64,000 nt of DNA from positions 11,815,000-11,878,999 of the forward strand of contig CM076145.1 in NCBI GenBank assembly GCA_038025085.1, read 5' to 3'. The position numbers and the translations under genes were made by a program. The DNA comes from Tetragonia tetragonoides (taxonomy: Eukaryota; Streptophyta; Magnoliopsida; Caryophyllales; Aizoaceae). The notes beneath the pieces are model-generated. The model worked only from the letters and a program-made list of their open reading frames with translations. It made no database searches and was not told where the DNA came from. Of this stretch, positions 1 through 10,567 are shown one piece after another (the first letter of the stretch is position 1; the number at the start of each line of letters is the position of its first letter).

Positions 1-1515
1 ACCCAAATGCTTTGTTTGCATTCATTTCAGTGAGAAACTACACCAAGAATGTTTACAAGTACAAACAAGCTTCAACTCAAGCTTTTGAATGCATTTACGC
101 GTTTCAAAAGCTCATATGACTAGGGTGAAAAAGATTGAGTTCTTTTGTGTTGTATATTTAGAGAAAGCACCCAAATGCTTTGATTGCATTTATATGAGTG
201 AGAAACTTAACCAAGGATGTGTACAAGTACCAACAAGCTTTAACTTAAGCTTTTGAATGCATATACGCGTTTTAAAACCTCATACGACTAGGGTGAAAGA
301 GACTGAGTTCTTTTGTGTGGTATTTTCAGAGAAAGCACCCAAAAGTTTTGTTTGCATTCATTGGAGTGAGAAACTACACCAAGGAAGTTTACAAGTACAA
401 ACAAGCTTCAACTCAAGCTTTTGAATGTATTTACGCGTTTTAAAAGATCATATGACTAGAGTGAAAGAGATTGAGGTCTTTTGTGTTGTATAATAAGAGA
501 AAGCACCCAAATGCTTTGTTTGCATTCCTTTGAGTGAGAAACTACACCAAGGATGTTTACAAGTACAAACAAGCTTTAACTCCACCTTTTGAATGCATTT
601 ACGCGTTTTAACAGCTCTTACGACTAGGGTGAAAGAGATTGAGTTCTTTTGTGTTGTATATTAAGAGAAAGCACCCAAAAGCTTTGTTTGCATTCATTGG
701 AGTAAGAAACTACACCAAGGATGTTTACAAGTTCAAACAAGTTTCAACTCAAGCTTTTGAATGTATTTACGCGTTTTAAAAGCTCATATGACTAGGGTGA
801 AAAAGATTGAGTTCTTTTGTGTTGTATTTTAAGAGAAAGCAACCAAAAGCTTTGTTTGCATTCATTTCAGTGAGAATTTACAAGTACAAACAAGCTTCAT
901 TACAAGCACCCAAATACTTTGTTTGCATTCATTTGAGGGAGAACTTGTAAACATTGGAGTTCTTTTGTGTTGTATATTAAGAGAGAAACCATCCAATTAC
1001 TTTGTTTGCATTCATTTGAGTGAGAAACTACACCGAGGATGTTTAAAACTACAAACAAGCTTCAACTCAAGATTTTGAATGCATTTACGCGTTTTGAATG
1101 CATTTACGCGTTTAACAGCTCTTACGACTAGGGTGAGAGAGTTTTGAGTTCTTTTCTGTTGTATATTAAGAGAATGCATCCAAATGCTTTGTTTCCATTC
1201 ATTTGAGTGAGAAACTACACCAAGGATGTTTACAAGTACAAACAAGCTTTAACTCCACCTTTTGAATGCATTTACGCGTTTTAACAGCTCTTACGACTAG
1301 GGTGAAAGAGATTGAGTTCTTTTGTGTTGTATTTTCAGAGAAAGCACCCAAAAGCTTTGTTTGCATTCATTGGAGTAAGAAACTACACCAAGGATGTTTA
1401 CAAGTACAAACAAGCTTTAACTCCACCTTTTGAATGCATTTACGCGTTTTAACAGCTCTTACATCTATGGTGAAAGAGATTGAGTTCTTTTGTGTTGTAC
1501 GACTAGGGTGAAAGA
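1..1515 (+). repeat. 168-bp satellite array, forward block
   Basis: About nine tandem monomers of about 168 bp. The CACCCAAATGC motif recurs at about 168-bp steps (1, 169, 337). Each monomer carries, in order, a CAAATGCTTTGTTTGCATTC segment, GAGTGAGAAACTACACCAAG, an AAGCTT-rich segment, TTTACGCGTTTTAA, and CTAGGGTGAAAGAGATTGAG. One monomer near 880-960 is truncated and rearranged, with a short piece in reverse orientation (ACTTGTAAACATT). No gene is supported. Short open frames here recur from monomer to monomer and have no independent coding signal. Confidence 0.95.
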
Positions 1516-3838
1516 ACTCAATCTCTTTTCGCCTAGTTGTAAGAGCTGTTAAAACGCGTAAATGCATTCAAAAGCTTGACTTGAAACTTGTTTGAACTTG
1601 TAAACATCCTTGGTGTAGTTTCTCACTCAAATTAATGCAAAGAAAGCATTTGGGTGCTTTCTCTTAATATACAACACAAAAGACCTCAACTCTTTCACCC
1701 TAGTCGTAAGAGCTGTTAAAACCTGTAAATACATTCAAAATTTTGAGTTGAAGCTTGTTTGTACTTGTAAACATCCTTGGTGTAGTTTCTCACTCAAAGA
1801 AATGCAAACATAGCATTTGGGTGCTTTCTCTTAATATACAGCAGAAAAGAACTCAATCTGTTTCACCCTAGTCGTATGAGGTTTTAAAACGCGTAAATGG
1901 TTTCAAAAGCTTGAGTTGAAGCTTGTTTGTACTTGCAAACATCCTTGGTGTAGTTTCTCCCTCAAATGAATGCAAACAAAGCATTTGGGTGCTTTCTCTT
2001 AATATACAACACAAAAGAACTCAATCTCTTTCACTCTAGATGTAAGAGCTATTAAAACGCGTAAAAGCATTCAAAAGGTGGAGTTAAAGCTTGTTTGTAC
2101 TTGTCAACATCCTTGGTATAGTTTCTCACTCAAATGAATGCAAACAAAGCATTTGGGTGCTTTCTCTTAATATACAACACAAAAGAACTCAATCTCTTTC
2201 ACCCTTGTCATATGAGCTTTTAAAACGCGTAAATACATTCAAAAGCTTGAGCTGAAGCTTGTTGGTACTTGTAAACATCTTTGGTATAGTTTCTCACGCA
2301 AATGAATGCAAACAAAACATTTGGGTGCGTTGTCTTAATATACAACACAAAAGAACTCAATCTCTTTCACCCTTGTCGTATGAGCTTTTAAAACGCTTAA
2401 ATGCATTCAAAAGCTTGAGTTCAAGCTTGTTTGTAGTTGTAAACATCCTTGGGGTAGTTTCTCACTCAAATGAATGCAAACAAAGCATTTGGGTGCTTTC
2501 TCTTAATATACAACACAAAAGAACTCAATCTCTTTCACCCTAGATGTAAGAGCTGTTAAAACGCGTAAATGCATTCAAAAGGTGGAGTTAAAGCTTGTTT
2601 GTACTTGTAAACATCCTTGGTGTAGCTTCTCACCCAAATGAATGCAAACAAAGCATTTGGTTGCTTTCTCTTAAAATACAACACAAAAGACCTCAATCTC
2701 CTTCACCGTAGTCATAAGAGCTTTTAAAACGCGTAAATGCATTCAAAAGGTTGAGTTGAAGCTTGTTTGTACTTGTAAACATTCTTGGTGTAGTTTCTCA
2801 CTCAAATGAATGCAAACAAAGCATTTGTGTAATTTCTCTTAATATACAACACAAAACAACTCAATCTCTTTCACCCTAGTTGTAAGAGCTGTTAAAATGC
2901 GTAAATGCATTCAAAAGGTTGAGTTAAAGCTTGTTTGTACTTGTAAACATCCTTGGTGTAGTTCCTCCCTCAAATGAATGCAAACAAAGCATTTGGGTGC
3001 TTTCTCTTAATATACAACACAAAAGAACTCAATCTCTTTCACCCTAGTTGTAAGAGCTGTTAAAATGCGTAAATGCATTCAAAAGGTTGAGTTAAAGCTT
3101 GTTTGTACTTGTAAACATCCTTGGTGTAGTTTCTCCCTCAAATGAATGCAAACAAAGCATTTGGGTGCTTTCTCTTAATATACAACACATAAGAACTCAA
3201 TCTCTTTCACCCTAGTCGTATGAGGTTTTAAAACGCGTATATGCATTCAAAAGCTTAAGTTTAGTTTCTCACCTTTTTACCTATTAGGGTGAAAGAGATT
3301 GAGTTCTTTTGTGTTGTAATTTTACGAGTTAAAGCTTGTTTGTACTTGTAAACATCCTTGGTGTATTTTCTCCCTCAAATGAATGCAAACAAACCATTTG
3401 TGTGATTTCTCTTAATATACAACACAAAAGAACTCAATCTCTATCACCCTAGTCATAAGAGCTGTGAAAACGCGTAAATGCATTCAAAAGCTTGAGTTTA
3501 AGCTTGTTTATACTCGTAAACATCCTAGGTGTAGTTTCACACTCAAATGAATGCAAACAAAGTATTTGGATGATTTCTCTTAATATACAACACAAAATAA
3601 CTCAAATCTCTTTCACCCTACTCGTATAAGCTTTTAAAACGCGTAAATGCATCCAAAAGCTTGAGTTGAAGCTTGTTTGTACTTGTAAATATCCTTGGTG
3701 TAGTTGCTCACTCCAATGAATGCAAACAAAGCTTTTGGGTGCTTTCTCTGAAAATACAACACAAAAGAATTCAATCTCTTTCACTCTAGATGTAAGAGCT
3801 GTTAGAATGCGTAAATGCATTCAAAAGGTGGAGTTAAA
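1516..3838 (-). repeat. Satellite array, reverse block
   Basis: The same satellite in opposite orientation. The switch lies inside a CTAGGGTGAAAG / AACTCAATCTC join near 1512-1516. Reverse monomers show GTTTCTCACTC and AAACATCCTTGG in each unit. A forward snippet (about 3286-3326, TAGGGTGAAAGAGATTGAG) interrupts the block. The same switch and the same snippet recur at 54.40 kb and at 56.17/57.25 kb, so this block is one copy of a larger duplication. No gene is seen. Confidence 0.93.
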
Positions 3839-4764
3839 GCTTTGTTTGCATTCATTGGAGTGAGAAACTACACCAAGGATGTTTACAAGTACAAACAAGC
3901 TTCAACTCAAGCATTTGAATTTACTTACGCGTTTTAAAAACTCATATGACTAGGGTGAAAAAGATTGAGTTCTTTTGTGTTGTATTTTAAGAGAAAGCAA
4001 CCAAAAGCTTTGTTTGCATTCATTTCAGTGAGAATTTACAAGTACAAACAAGCTTCAACTCAAAATTTTGAATGTATTTACGCATTTTAACAGCTCTTAC
4101 AACTAAGGTGAAAGAGATTGAGTTCTTTTGTATTGTATATTAAGAGAAATCACACAAATGCTTTGTTTGCATTCATTTGAGTGAGAAACTACACCAAGAA
4201 TGTTTACAAGTACAAACAAGCTTCAATTCAAGCTTTTGAAAGCATTTGCGCGTTTTAAAACCTCATACGACTAGGGTGAAAAAGATTGAGTTCTTTTGTG
4301 TTGTATTTTAAGAGAAAGCAACCAAAAGCTTTGTTTGCATTCATTTCAGTGAGAAACTACACCAAGAATGTTTACAAGTACAAACAAGCTTCAACTCAAC
4401 CTTTTGAATGCATTTACGCGTTTTAAAAGCTCATATGACTAGGGTGAAAAAGATTGAGGTCTTTTGTGTTGTATATTAAGAGAACGCACCTAAATGTTTT
4501 ATTGCATTCATTTCATTGAGAAACTACACCAAGAATGTTTACAAGTACAAACAAACTTCAACTCAAGCTTCTGAATGCATTTACGCGTTTTAAAAGCTCA
4601 TATGACTAGGGTGAAAGAGATTGAGTTCTTTTGTGTTGTATATTAAGAGAAAGCACCCAAATGCTTTGTTTACACTAATATGAGTGTGAAACTACCCCAA
4701 GGATGTTTACAACTACAAACAAGCTTGAACTCAAGCTTTTGAATGCATTTAAGCGTTTTAAAAG
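3839..4764 (+). repeat. Satellite array, forward block left of LTR element 1
   Basis: About 5.5 forward monomers ending at GCGTTTTAAAAG, where the LTR begins. The last part (TGAGTGTGAAACTACCCC, then a monomer with AAGCGTTTT) closely matches 59403-59484, where no retroelement is present. Confidence 0.93.
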
Positions 4765-5593
4765 TGATGCGGGAGCAAGTGTGCAAAGTAAACAGAACAA
4801 CCAAGGAACTAGCAAGAGAACATATATTCTTGTTTACATCGAGTTGCTTTGGTGGTTATGCATTAAATTGATTCCTATAAAGATAATTACATGGAGTTTC
4901 CATACAAGATCGGGATTAAAGCTCTTATTATATGATTACATTCGTTATCAGGATTCCCGTAATTTTGACAGCTTCTACACTGGTTCATATTTTAATCATA
5001 ACTCACTCATACGACATGGGATCGTGGTGATTCAAAGTTCTGTAGAAAGCTGGAAATGACATCTAAAACTCCCATGCTTTGAGTTTTCCCATATTCAGAA
5101 CGTAACGGAGTTGAAAAGGCAATTGAAGTTACAGAGCAAAACTGTTCCAGCGGTTTTGAGCCTTGGGCGCTAGGTAATCAGTTGTTTAGTCCGATTTCGT
5201 TTAGTATTCCCTTAATTAGTTAGAATATGTTTAGGAGAGTAATAATCTGATTGTTATTAGTATTAGAAGTCCATTAGGTGTTAGGAAAGCTGTTAGTTAG
5301 TCCGTTTTACAATTGTAGTCAGTTTCGTAGTTAGTTTCCTATTCGGACTAGGATTAGGATTCCGAATAGCTTTAGATTTTCTTTGTCTATAAATAGGGGA
5401 GAGCTTTGGTATTGTAAACTCGTGCTTTGATGATTAATTATTGAATACGTGAGTATTTACCCCTCAAACTGAGTGATTCAGGTTGAAACCCTTACGAGTG
5501 ATTCGTGAGTTGTTCTTGAGTGATTCTTGAACAAGATCCCTTTATGTGATACTATCAAAGGTTAATTTCCATTTTGTTACTTATTTCACTTCA
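4765..5593 (+). repeat. 5' LTR of element 1
   Basis: The left end is TGATGCGGGAGC and the right end is CACTTCA, just before the primer-binding site. TG...CA termini and an exact 829-bp match in length to the copy at 7084-7912 set the boundaries. A TATA box lies at position 624 of the LTR. Three GAGTGATTC repeats follow it, at 5471, 5496 and 5518. An open frame at the start of the LTR is cut by a stop at 5057-5059, where the other LTR reads through (TGA here, CGA there). Confidence 0.92.
5388..5395 (+). promoter_or_regulatory. TATA box of 5' LTR
   Basis: TATAAATA followed by a GGGGAGAGC stretch, about 205 bp before the LTR end. This is the expected position for the U3/R promoter of a plant LTR element. 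The same box sits at 7707-7714 in the second LTR. Confidence 0.75.
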
Positions 5594-5596
5594 ACT

Positions 5597-5608
5597 TGGT
5601 ATCAGAGC
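5597..5608 (+). promoter_or_regulatory. Primer-binding site (initiator Met tRNA)
   Basis: TGGTATCAGAGC, three bases after the LTR end. It is complementary to the 3' end of plant initiator methionine tRNA, the usual primer for plant LTR retrotransposons. It fixes the 5' LTR boundary and the element's orientation. Confidence 0.9.
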
Positions 5609-5756
5609 TAAAGGTTTGAACTTTCTTAAGTTTAAACAACACGGTCCTGAGCATAAACACGACACCATAGCGAGCTTTAGAGAAAGATTCTTGCAAGATC
5701 CGCCCTTTGTTCACGAAGACAGCCAAGAAACTCCCAAGAAACCAACAACCGAAGCT

Positions 5757-6371
5757 ATGGGTGAGCCCAGCGAACTAGCAAAGTTGTTAACAACCATGGA
5801 GGATCTTAGGACGTCTTTCAAATCTCAAGAAGAGCGGATGGCTGCTATGGAAAGAAGAAACCAAGAAGATAGGGAGAACATGGAGACAAGGATGCGCAGA
5901 ATTCATTGGAAAAACCACAACCGTGACCCCAACTTCGATGAGGAGTTTGAAGACACAAGTGGGACTAGAACCAATGACGCTCCTAAACCACGACATCCCT
6001 ATGATGATGACAGGAACTTGAAGGTCGAACTCCCTGAATATGACGGTTCCTACGACCCAGAGGCCTTTCTTGATTGGCTTAGAACTATGGAGAGAGTCTT
6101 TGAATACAAGGAGTATGATGAGCGGCGAAGATGCAAGTTAGCCACGCATAAACTCACCAAGCATGCTTCTTTTTGGTATGAAAAACTAAAGGCTCGACGC
6201 AAGAAGGACGGGAAAGCAAAGATTGAGACTTGGGACAAACTCAAGAAACATTTAAAGAACCGATTTTTGCCTAAAGAGTTTGAGCAAGCACAGTTCTTGA
6301 AACTCACGTTTTTAAGCCAAGAAACCTCAAGTGTACAAGACTACCTCCAAAAGTTTGAAAACGGCACATGA
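5757..6371 (+). pseudogene. Gag protein, N-terminal part (frameshifted)
   Basis: Capsid/nucleocapsid precursor of a Ty3/gypsy-like element. It would form the virus-like particle that packages element RNA. From the ATG at 5757 the frame gives 204 residues. Residues about 5-50 are highly charged and look coiled-coil (MEDLRTS, QEERMAAMERR). Residues 51-85 are an acidic linker. From about 87 comes the retrotransposon gag core: LKVELPEYDG, DWLRTMERVFEY, LTKHASFWYEKL, TWDKLKKHLKNRF and SVQDYLQKFE. The frame is also open upstream to 5574, but that part lies over the LTR end and PBS, so 5757 is the better start. The core is cut at residue 201: a shift leads to TGA at 6369. The rest of gag continues in another frame from 6368. 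Eight bases lie between the last good codon and the next in-frame ATG, which fits loss of one base. Confidence 0.85.
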
Positions 6372-7492
6372 TGTGTGATCTTGTGGAGAGGGAAGAGTTA
6401 AAGATTGCAAGATTCATCAAAGGACTAAACTCAACTCTAAGGCACAAGGTGGAGCTTGTTCCTTTCATATCCTTTGAGTATGTATGCAAGATAGCTCTCA
6501 AGATTGAGAGGCAAGAGAGGGAGCAACAATTAGTGCACCTACGAGCACAACAAGCATACCAACAAGCACTTCAACGTCGAAATCATAAGTTGGAGTACAT
6601 GAAAGGGTGCATAATAAATGATCAACCCATCAATGAAGATAGGCTCTTTGTTGTGGATTCATTCAAAGGAAAACCAGATCTTGATGATTACTTTAAAGAT
6701 ATTGTTCCTATTGAAGATTCACAAGAAAAGACCAATAACATTGACCCCCTTATTGTTGTTCAAGTTAATAATTCAAGACTACCAACTGTGGTTGATGAGT
6801 TTATCGAAGAAATATTCATTGAACCAGAAAATATTGGTGATTTCCTTGAAGATCTTCATTATATTGATGACATGCAAGAGGAATCCGAGATAGAGTTGGA
6901 ACTTCTTGAATCTAGCTTTGATCAAGAACAAGAAAGAGATGTCCATCAAGAAGACAGCAGCAAGGCTCTTAACCTTGTGGGTTCATTGGAAATTTGTAAG
7001 GAAAATTTGACGAATATACAGGTTTGGGAGAAGATTACTATATACGAAGAATTGAGGACAATTCTTTTTGAAGAAAGGGAGATTGATGCGGGAGCAAGTG
7101 TACAAAGTAAACAGAACAACCAAGGAACTAGCAAGAGAACATATATTCTTGTTTACATCGAGTTTCTTTGGTGGTTATGCATTAAATTGACTCCTATAAA
7201 GATAATTACATGGAGTTGCCATACAAGGTCGGGATTAAAGCTCTTATTATATGATCACATTCGTTATCAGGATTCCCGTAATTTTGACAGCTTCTACACT
7301 GGTTTGTATTTTAATCATAACTCACTCATACGACATGGGATCATGGTGATTCAAAGTTCTGTAGAAAGCTGGAAACGACATCTAAAACTCCCATACTTTG
7401 AGTTTTCCCATATTCAGAACGTAACGGAGTTGAAAAGGCAATTGAAGTTACAGAGCAAAACTGTTCCAGCGGTTTTGAGCCTTGGGCGCTAG
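6368..7492 (+). pseudogene. Gag C-terminal part plus acidic region, reading into the 3' LTR
   Basis: An open frame of 374 residues, shifted relative to the upstream gag and overlapping it by four bases (ATGA). Residues 1-60 continue the gag core (CDLVEREELKIARFIKGLN, FEYVCKIALKIERQERE). A Gln-rich stretch (about 60-75) and a long acidic region follow, with many Glu/Asp between about 95 and 235 (VVDEFIEEIF, EESEIELELLE). From residue 239 the frame is encoded by the LTR and starts DAGASVQSKQNNQGTSKR. It continues into an aromatic, basic segment (LWWLCIKL). No zinc knuckle and no enzyme motif (DTGA, YVDD, DDE) are present. The acidic region could be the remnant joining gag to a lost polyprotein, or a segment peculiar to the element; I cannot assign a function. 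It may be a fixed part of the family, because element 2 has the same layout. Confidence 0.7.
7070..7083 (+). promoter_or_regulatory. Polypurine tract before 3' LTR
   Basis: GAAGAAAGGGAGAT lies directly in front of the TGATGCGG start of the second LTR. A purine run at this place is the usual plus-strand primer of LTR elements, and it fixes the 3' LTR start. Confidence 0.8.
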
Positions 7493-7912
7493 GTAATCAG
7501 CTGTTTAGTTCGATTTCGTTTAGTATTCCCTTAATTAGTTAGAATATGTTTAGGAGAGTAATAATCTGATTGTTATTAGTATTAGAAGTCCATTAGGTGT
7601 TAGGAAAGCTGTTAGTTAGTCCGTTTTACAATTGTAGTCAGTTTCGTAGTTAGTTTCCTATTCGGACTAGGATTAGGATTCCGAATAGCTTTAGATTTTC
7701 TTTGTCTATAAATAGGGGAGAGCTTTGGTATTATAAACTTGTGCTTTGATGATTAATTATTGAGTACGTGAGTATTTACCCCTCAAACTGAGTGATTCAG
7801 GTTGAAACCCTTACGAGTGATTCGTGAGTTGTTCTTGAGTGATTCTTGAACAAAATCCCTTTGTGTGATACTATCAAAGGTTAATTTCCGTTTTGTTACT
7901 TATTTCACATCA
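7084..7912 (+). repeat. Second (shared) LTR of element 1
   Basis: 829 bp, from TGATGCGGGAGC to CACATCA. It is the 3' LTR of the first gag unit and the 5' LTR of the truncated second one, because a PBS follows it at 7916-7927. Differences from the first LTR are mainly G/A and C/T. The TATA box is at 7707-7714. Confidence 0.92.
7707..7714 (+). promoter_or_regulatory. TATA box of second LTR
   Basis: TATAAATA followed by GGGGAGAGC, at the same position within the LTR as the box at 5388. Confidence 0.7.
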
Positions 7913-7915
7913 ACT

Positions 7916-7927
7916 TGGTATCAGAGC
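7916..7927 (+). promoter_or_regulatory. Second primer-binding site
   Basis: TGGTATCAGAGC after the second LTR. A 3' LTR at the true end of an element is not followed by a PBS, so this shows that a second copy lay head-to-tail on the right. Confidence 0.88.
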
Positions 7928-8075
7928 TAAAGGTTTGAGCTTTCTTAAGTTTAAACAACACGGTACTGAGTATAAACACGACACCATAGCGAGCTTTAGA
8001 GAAAGATTCTTGCAAGATCCGCCCTTTGTTCACGAAGACAGCCAAGAAACCCCCAAGAAACCAACAACCGAAGCT

Positions 8076-8420
8076 ATGGGTGAGCCCAGCGAACTAGCAA
8101 AGTTGTTAACAGCCATGGAGGATCTTAGGACGTCTTTCAAATCTCAAGAAGAGCGGATGGCTGCTATGGAAAGAAGAAACCAAGAAGATAGGGAGAACAT
8201 GGAGACAAGGATGCGCAGAATTCATTGGAGAAACCACAACCGTGACCCTGACTTCGATGAGGAGTTTGAAGACACAAGTGGGACTAGAACCAATGACGCT
8301 CCTAAACCACGACATCCCTATCATGATGACAGGAACTTGAAGGTCGAACTCCCTGAATATGACGGTTCCTACAACCCAGAGGCCTATCTTGATTGGCTTA
8401 GAACTATGGAGAGAGTCTTT
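8076..8420 (+). pseudogene. Gag, truncated second copy
   Basis: The same gag N-terminus as at 5757 (MGEPSELAKLL onward), offset by exactly 2319 bp. About 115 residues are kept, up to MERVF, within the first helices of the gag core. The frame then runs into satellite sequence and stops at 8480. From PBS to breakpoint I count about 11 differences from the first copy in about 507 bp, similar to the divergence between the LTRs. It cannot encode a working capsid. Confidence 0.85.
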
Positions 8421-10567
8421 AAACACCAAGATGTTTACAAGTACAAACAAGCTTCAACTGAAGCTTTTTATTGCATTTAAGCATTTTAACAGCTCATATG
8501 ACTAGGGTGAAAGAGATTGAGTTCTTTTGTGTTGTATATTAAGAGAAATCTCCCAAATGGTTTGTTTGCATTCATTTGAGTGAGAAACTACACCAAGGAT
8601 TTTTGCAAGTACAAACAAGTTTCAACTCAAGCTTTTGAATGCATTTACGCGTTTTAACAGCTCTTACGACTAGGAGAAAAGAGATTGAGTTCTTTTGTGT
8701 TGTATATTAACAAAAAGCTCGCAAATGCTTTGTTTACATTCATTTGAGTGTGAAACTACCCCAAGGATGTTTACAACTACAAACAAGCTTGAACTCAAGC
8801 TTTTGAATGCATTTAAGTGTTGTATATTAAGAGAACGCACCCAAATGCTTTGTTTGCATTCATTTGAGTGAGAAACTTAACCAAGGATGTTTACAAGTAC
8901 AAACAAGCTTCAACTCAAGCTTTTGAATGCATTTACGCGCTTTAAAACCTCATACAACTAGGGTGAAAGAAGATTGAGTTCTTTTGAGTTGTATATTAAG
9001 AGAAATCACAAAAATGCTTTGTTTGCATTCATTTGAGTGAGAAACTACACCAAGGATGTTTACAAGTACAAACAAGCTTCAACTCAAGCTTTTGAATGCA
9101 TTTACGCGTTTTAAAAGCTCATATGACTAGGGTGAAATAGCTAGAGTTCTTTTTGTTGTATATTAAGAGAAAGCATCCAAAAGCTTTGTTTGCATTCATT
9201 GGAGTGAGAAACTCAATCTCTTTTGTGTTTACAAGTACAAACAACCTTCAACTCAAGCTTAAGAGAAAGCACTCAAATGCTTTGTTTGCATTCATTTGAG
9301 TGAGAAACTACACCAAGGATGTTTACAAGTACAAACAAGCTTTAACTCCACCTTTTGAATGCATTTACGCGTTTTAACTGCTCTTACATCTAGGGTGAAA
9401 GAGATTGAGTTCTTTTGTGTTGTATATTAAGAGAAAGCACCCAAATGCTTTGTTTGCATTCATTTGAGTGAGAAACTACACCACGGATGTTTACAAGTAC
9501 AAACAAGCTTCAACTCAAGCTTTTGAAAGCATTTACGCGTTCTAAACCCTCATACGACTAGGGTGAAACAGATTGAGTTCTTTTCTGTTGTATATTAAGA
9601 GAAAGCACCCAAATGCTTTGCTAGCATTCATTTGAGTGAGAAACTACACCAAGGATGTTTCCAAGTACAAACAAACTTTAACTCCACCTTTTGAATGTAT
9701 TTACGCGTTTTAACAGCTCTTACGATTAGGGTGAAAGAGATTGAGGTCTTTTGTGTTGTATATTAAGAGAAAGCACCCAAATACTTTGTTAGCATTCATT
9801 TGAGTGAGAAACTACACCAAGGATGTTTCAAAGTACAAACAAGCTTTAACTCCATCTTTTGAATGCATTTACGCGTTTTAACAGCTCTTACATCTAGGGT
9901 GAAAGAGATTGAGGTCTTTTGTGTTGTATATCAAGAGAAATCACACAAATGCTTTGTTTGCATTCATTTGAGTTGAAGCTTGTTTGTGCTTGTAAAATTT
10001 TGAGTATGAAACTACACCTAGAATGTTTTAAATGTACAAACATGCTTCAACTCAAGCTTTTGAATGCATTTACGTGTTTTAAAAGCTCATACGAGTAGGG
10101 TGAAAGAGATTTGAATTCTATTGTGTTTTACTTTAAGAGAAAGCATCCAAATACTTTGTTTGGATACATTTGAGTGTGAAACTGCACCTAGGATGTTTAC
10201 AAGTACAAACAAGCTTCAACTCAAGCTTTTCAATGCATTTACGCGTTTTGAAAGCTCATACGAGTAGGGTGAAAGAGATTTGAGTTCCTTTGTGTTGTAT
10301 ATTAAGAGAATGCATCCAAATACTTTGTTTGCATTCATTTGAGAGAGAAACTACACCAAGGAAGTTTACAAGTACAAACAAGCTTTATCTCCACCTTTTG
10401 AATGCATTTACGCGTTTTAAAAGCTTATATGACTAGAGTGAAAGAGATTGAGTTCTTTTGTGTTGTATGTTAAGAGAAAGCACCCAGATGCTTTGTGTGC
10501 ATTCATTTCAGTGAGAAACTACACCAAGAATGTTTACAAGTACAAACAAGCTTCAACTCTAGCTTTT
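8421..10567 (+). repeat. Satellite array, forward block right of element 1
   Basis: About 12.5 monomers starting in mid-monomer at CACCAAGATGTTTAC. The part up to about 10.0 kb follows 59.02-60.4 kb in order and in private variants, for example AGCTTTTTATTGC and TCTCCCAAATGG. Small rearrangements occur at 8815 (a partial deletion), about 9210-9260 and about 9970-9998 (a short reverse piece). No gene is seen. Confidence 0.93.

Larger units (their letters stand above)
4765..8420 (+). mobile_element. Non-autonomous Ty3/gypsy-type LTR element (gag-only, TR-GAG-like), LTR-gag-LTR-truncated gag
   Basis: Order: LTR (4765-5593), primer-binding site, gag, an acidic open frame, polypurine tract, LTR (7084-7912), primer-binding site, and a truncated gag ending in satellite at about 8421. 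Both LTRs are 829 bp. I count about 20 differences between them (about 2.4%), mostly transitions. The internal region between the LTRs is only 1490 bp. It contains no protease, reverse transcriptase, RNase H or integrase, and no CCHC zinc knuckle. An intact PBS and polypurine tract bracket it, so it looks like a complete non-autonomous element rather than a random fragment. The second internal piece repeats the first at an offset of 2319 bp, so two head-to-tail copies share the middle LTR. The flanks show no target-site duplication. The right end was lost when the element was joined to satellite of a different monomer phase. Confidence 0.9.

Noticed and set aside
2259..2543. Open frames of 60-130 codons in the satellite (for example those containing LGVVSHSNECKQ or CCTLRES)
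   Set aside because: The same peptide recurs wherever the monomer lies in that phase and strand (2259, 21173, 44346, 55155, 56465 and others). There is no start context, no domain and no codon bias. These are satellite shadows, not genes.
4765..8420. A complete autonomous retrotransposon
   Set aside because: Only 1490 bp lie between the LTRs, and no protease, reverse transcriptase, RNase H or integrase motif is present in any frame.
4765..8420. Target-site duplication around element 1
   Set aside because: The left flank ends ...TTTTAAAAG and the right flank begins CACCAAGATG, different phases of the monomer. No direct repeat is seen.
8106..8450. Minus-strand frame over gag copy 2 (and the like at 5787 and 6050)
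   Set aside because: Shadows of the plus-strand gag, which has recognisable core motifs.
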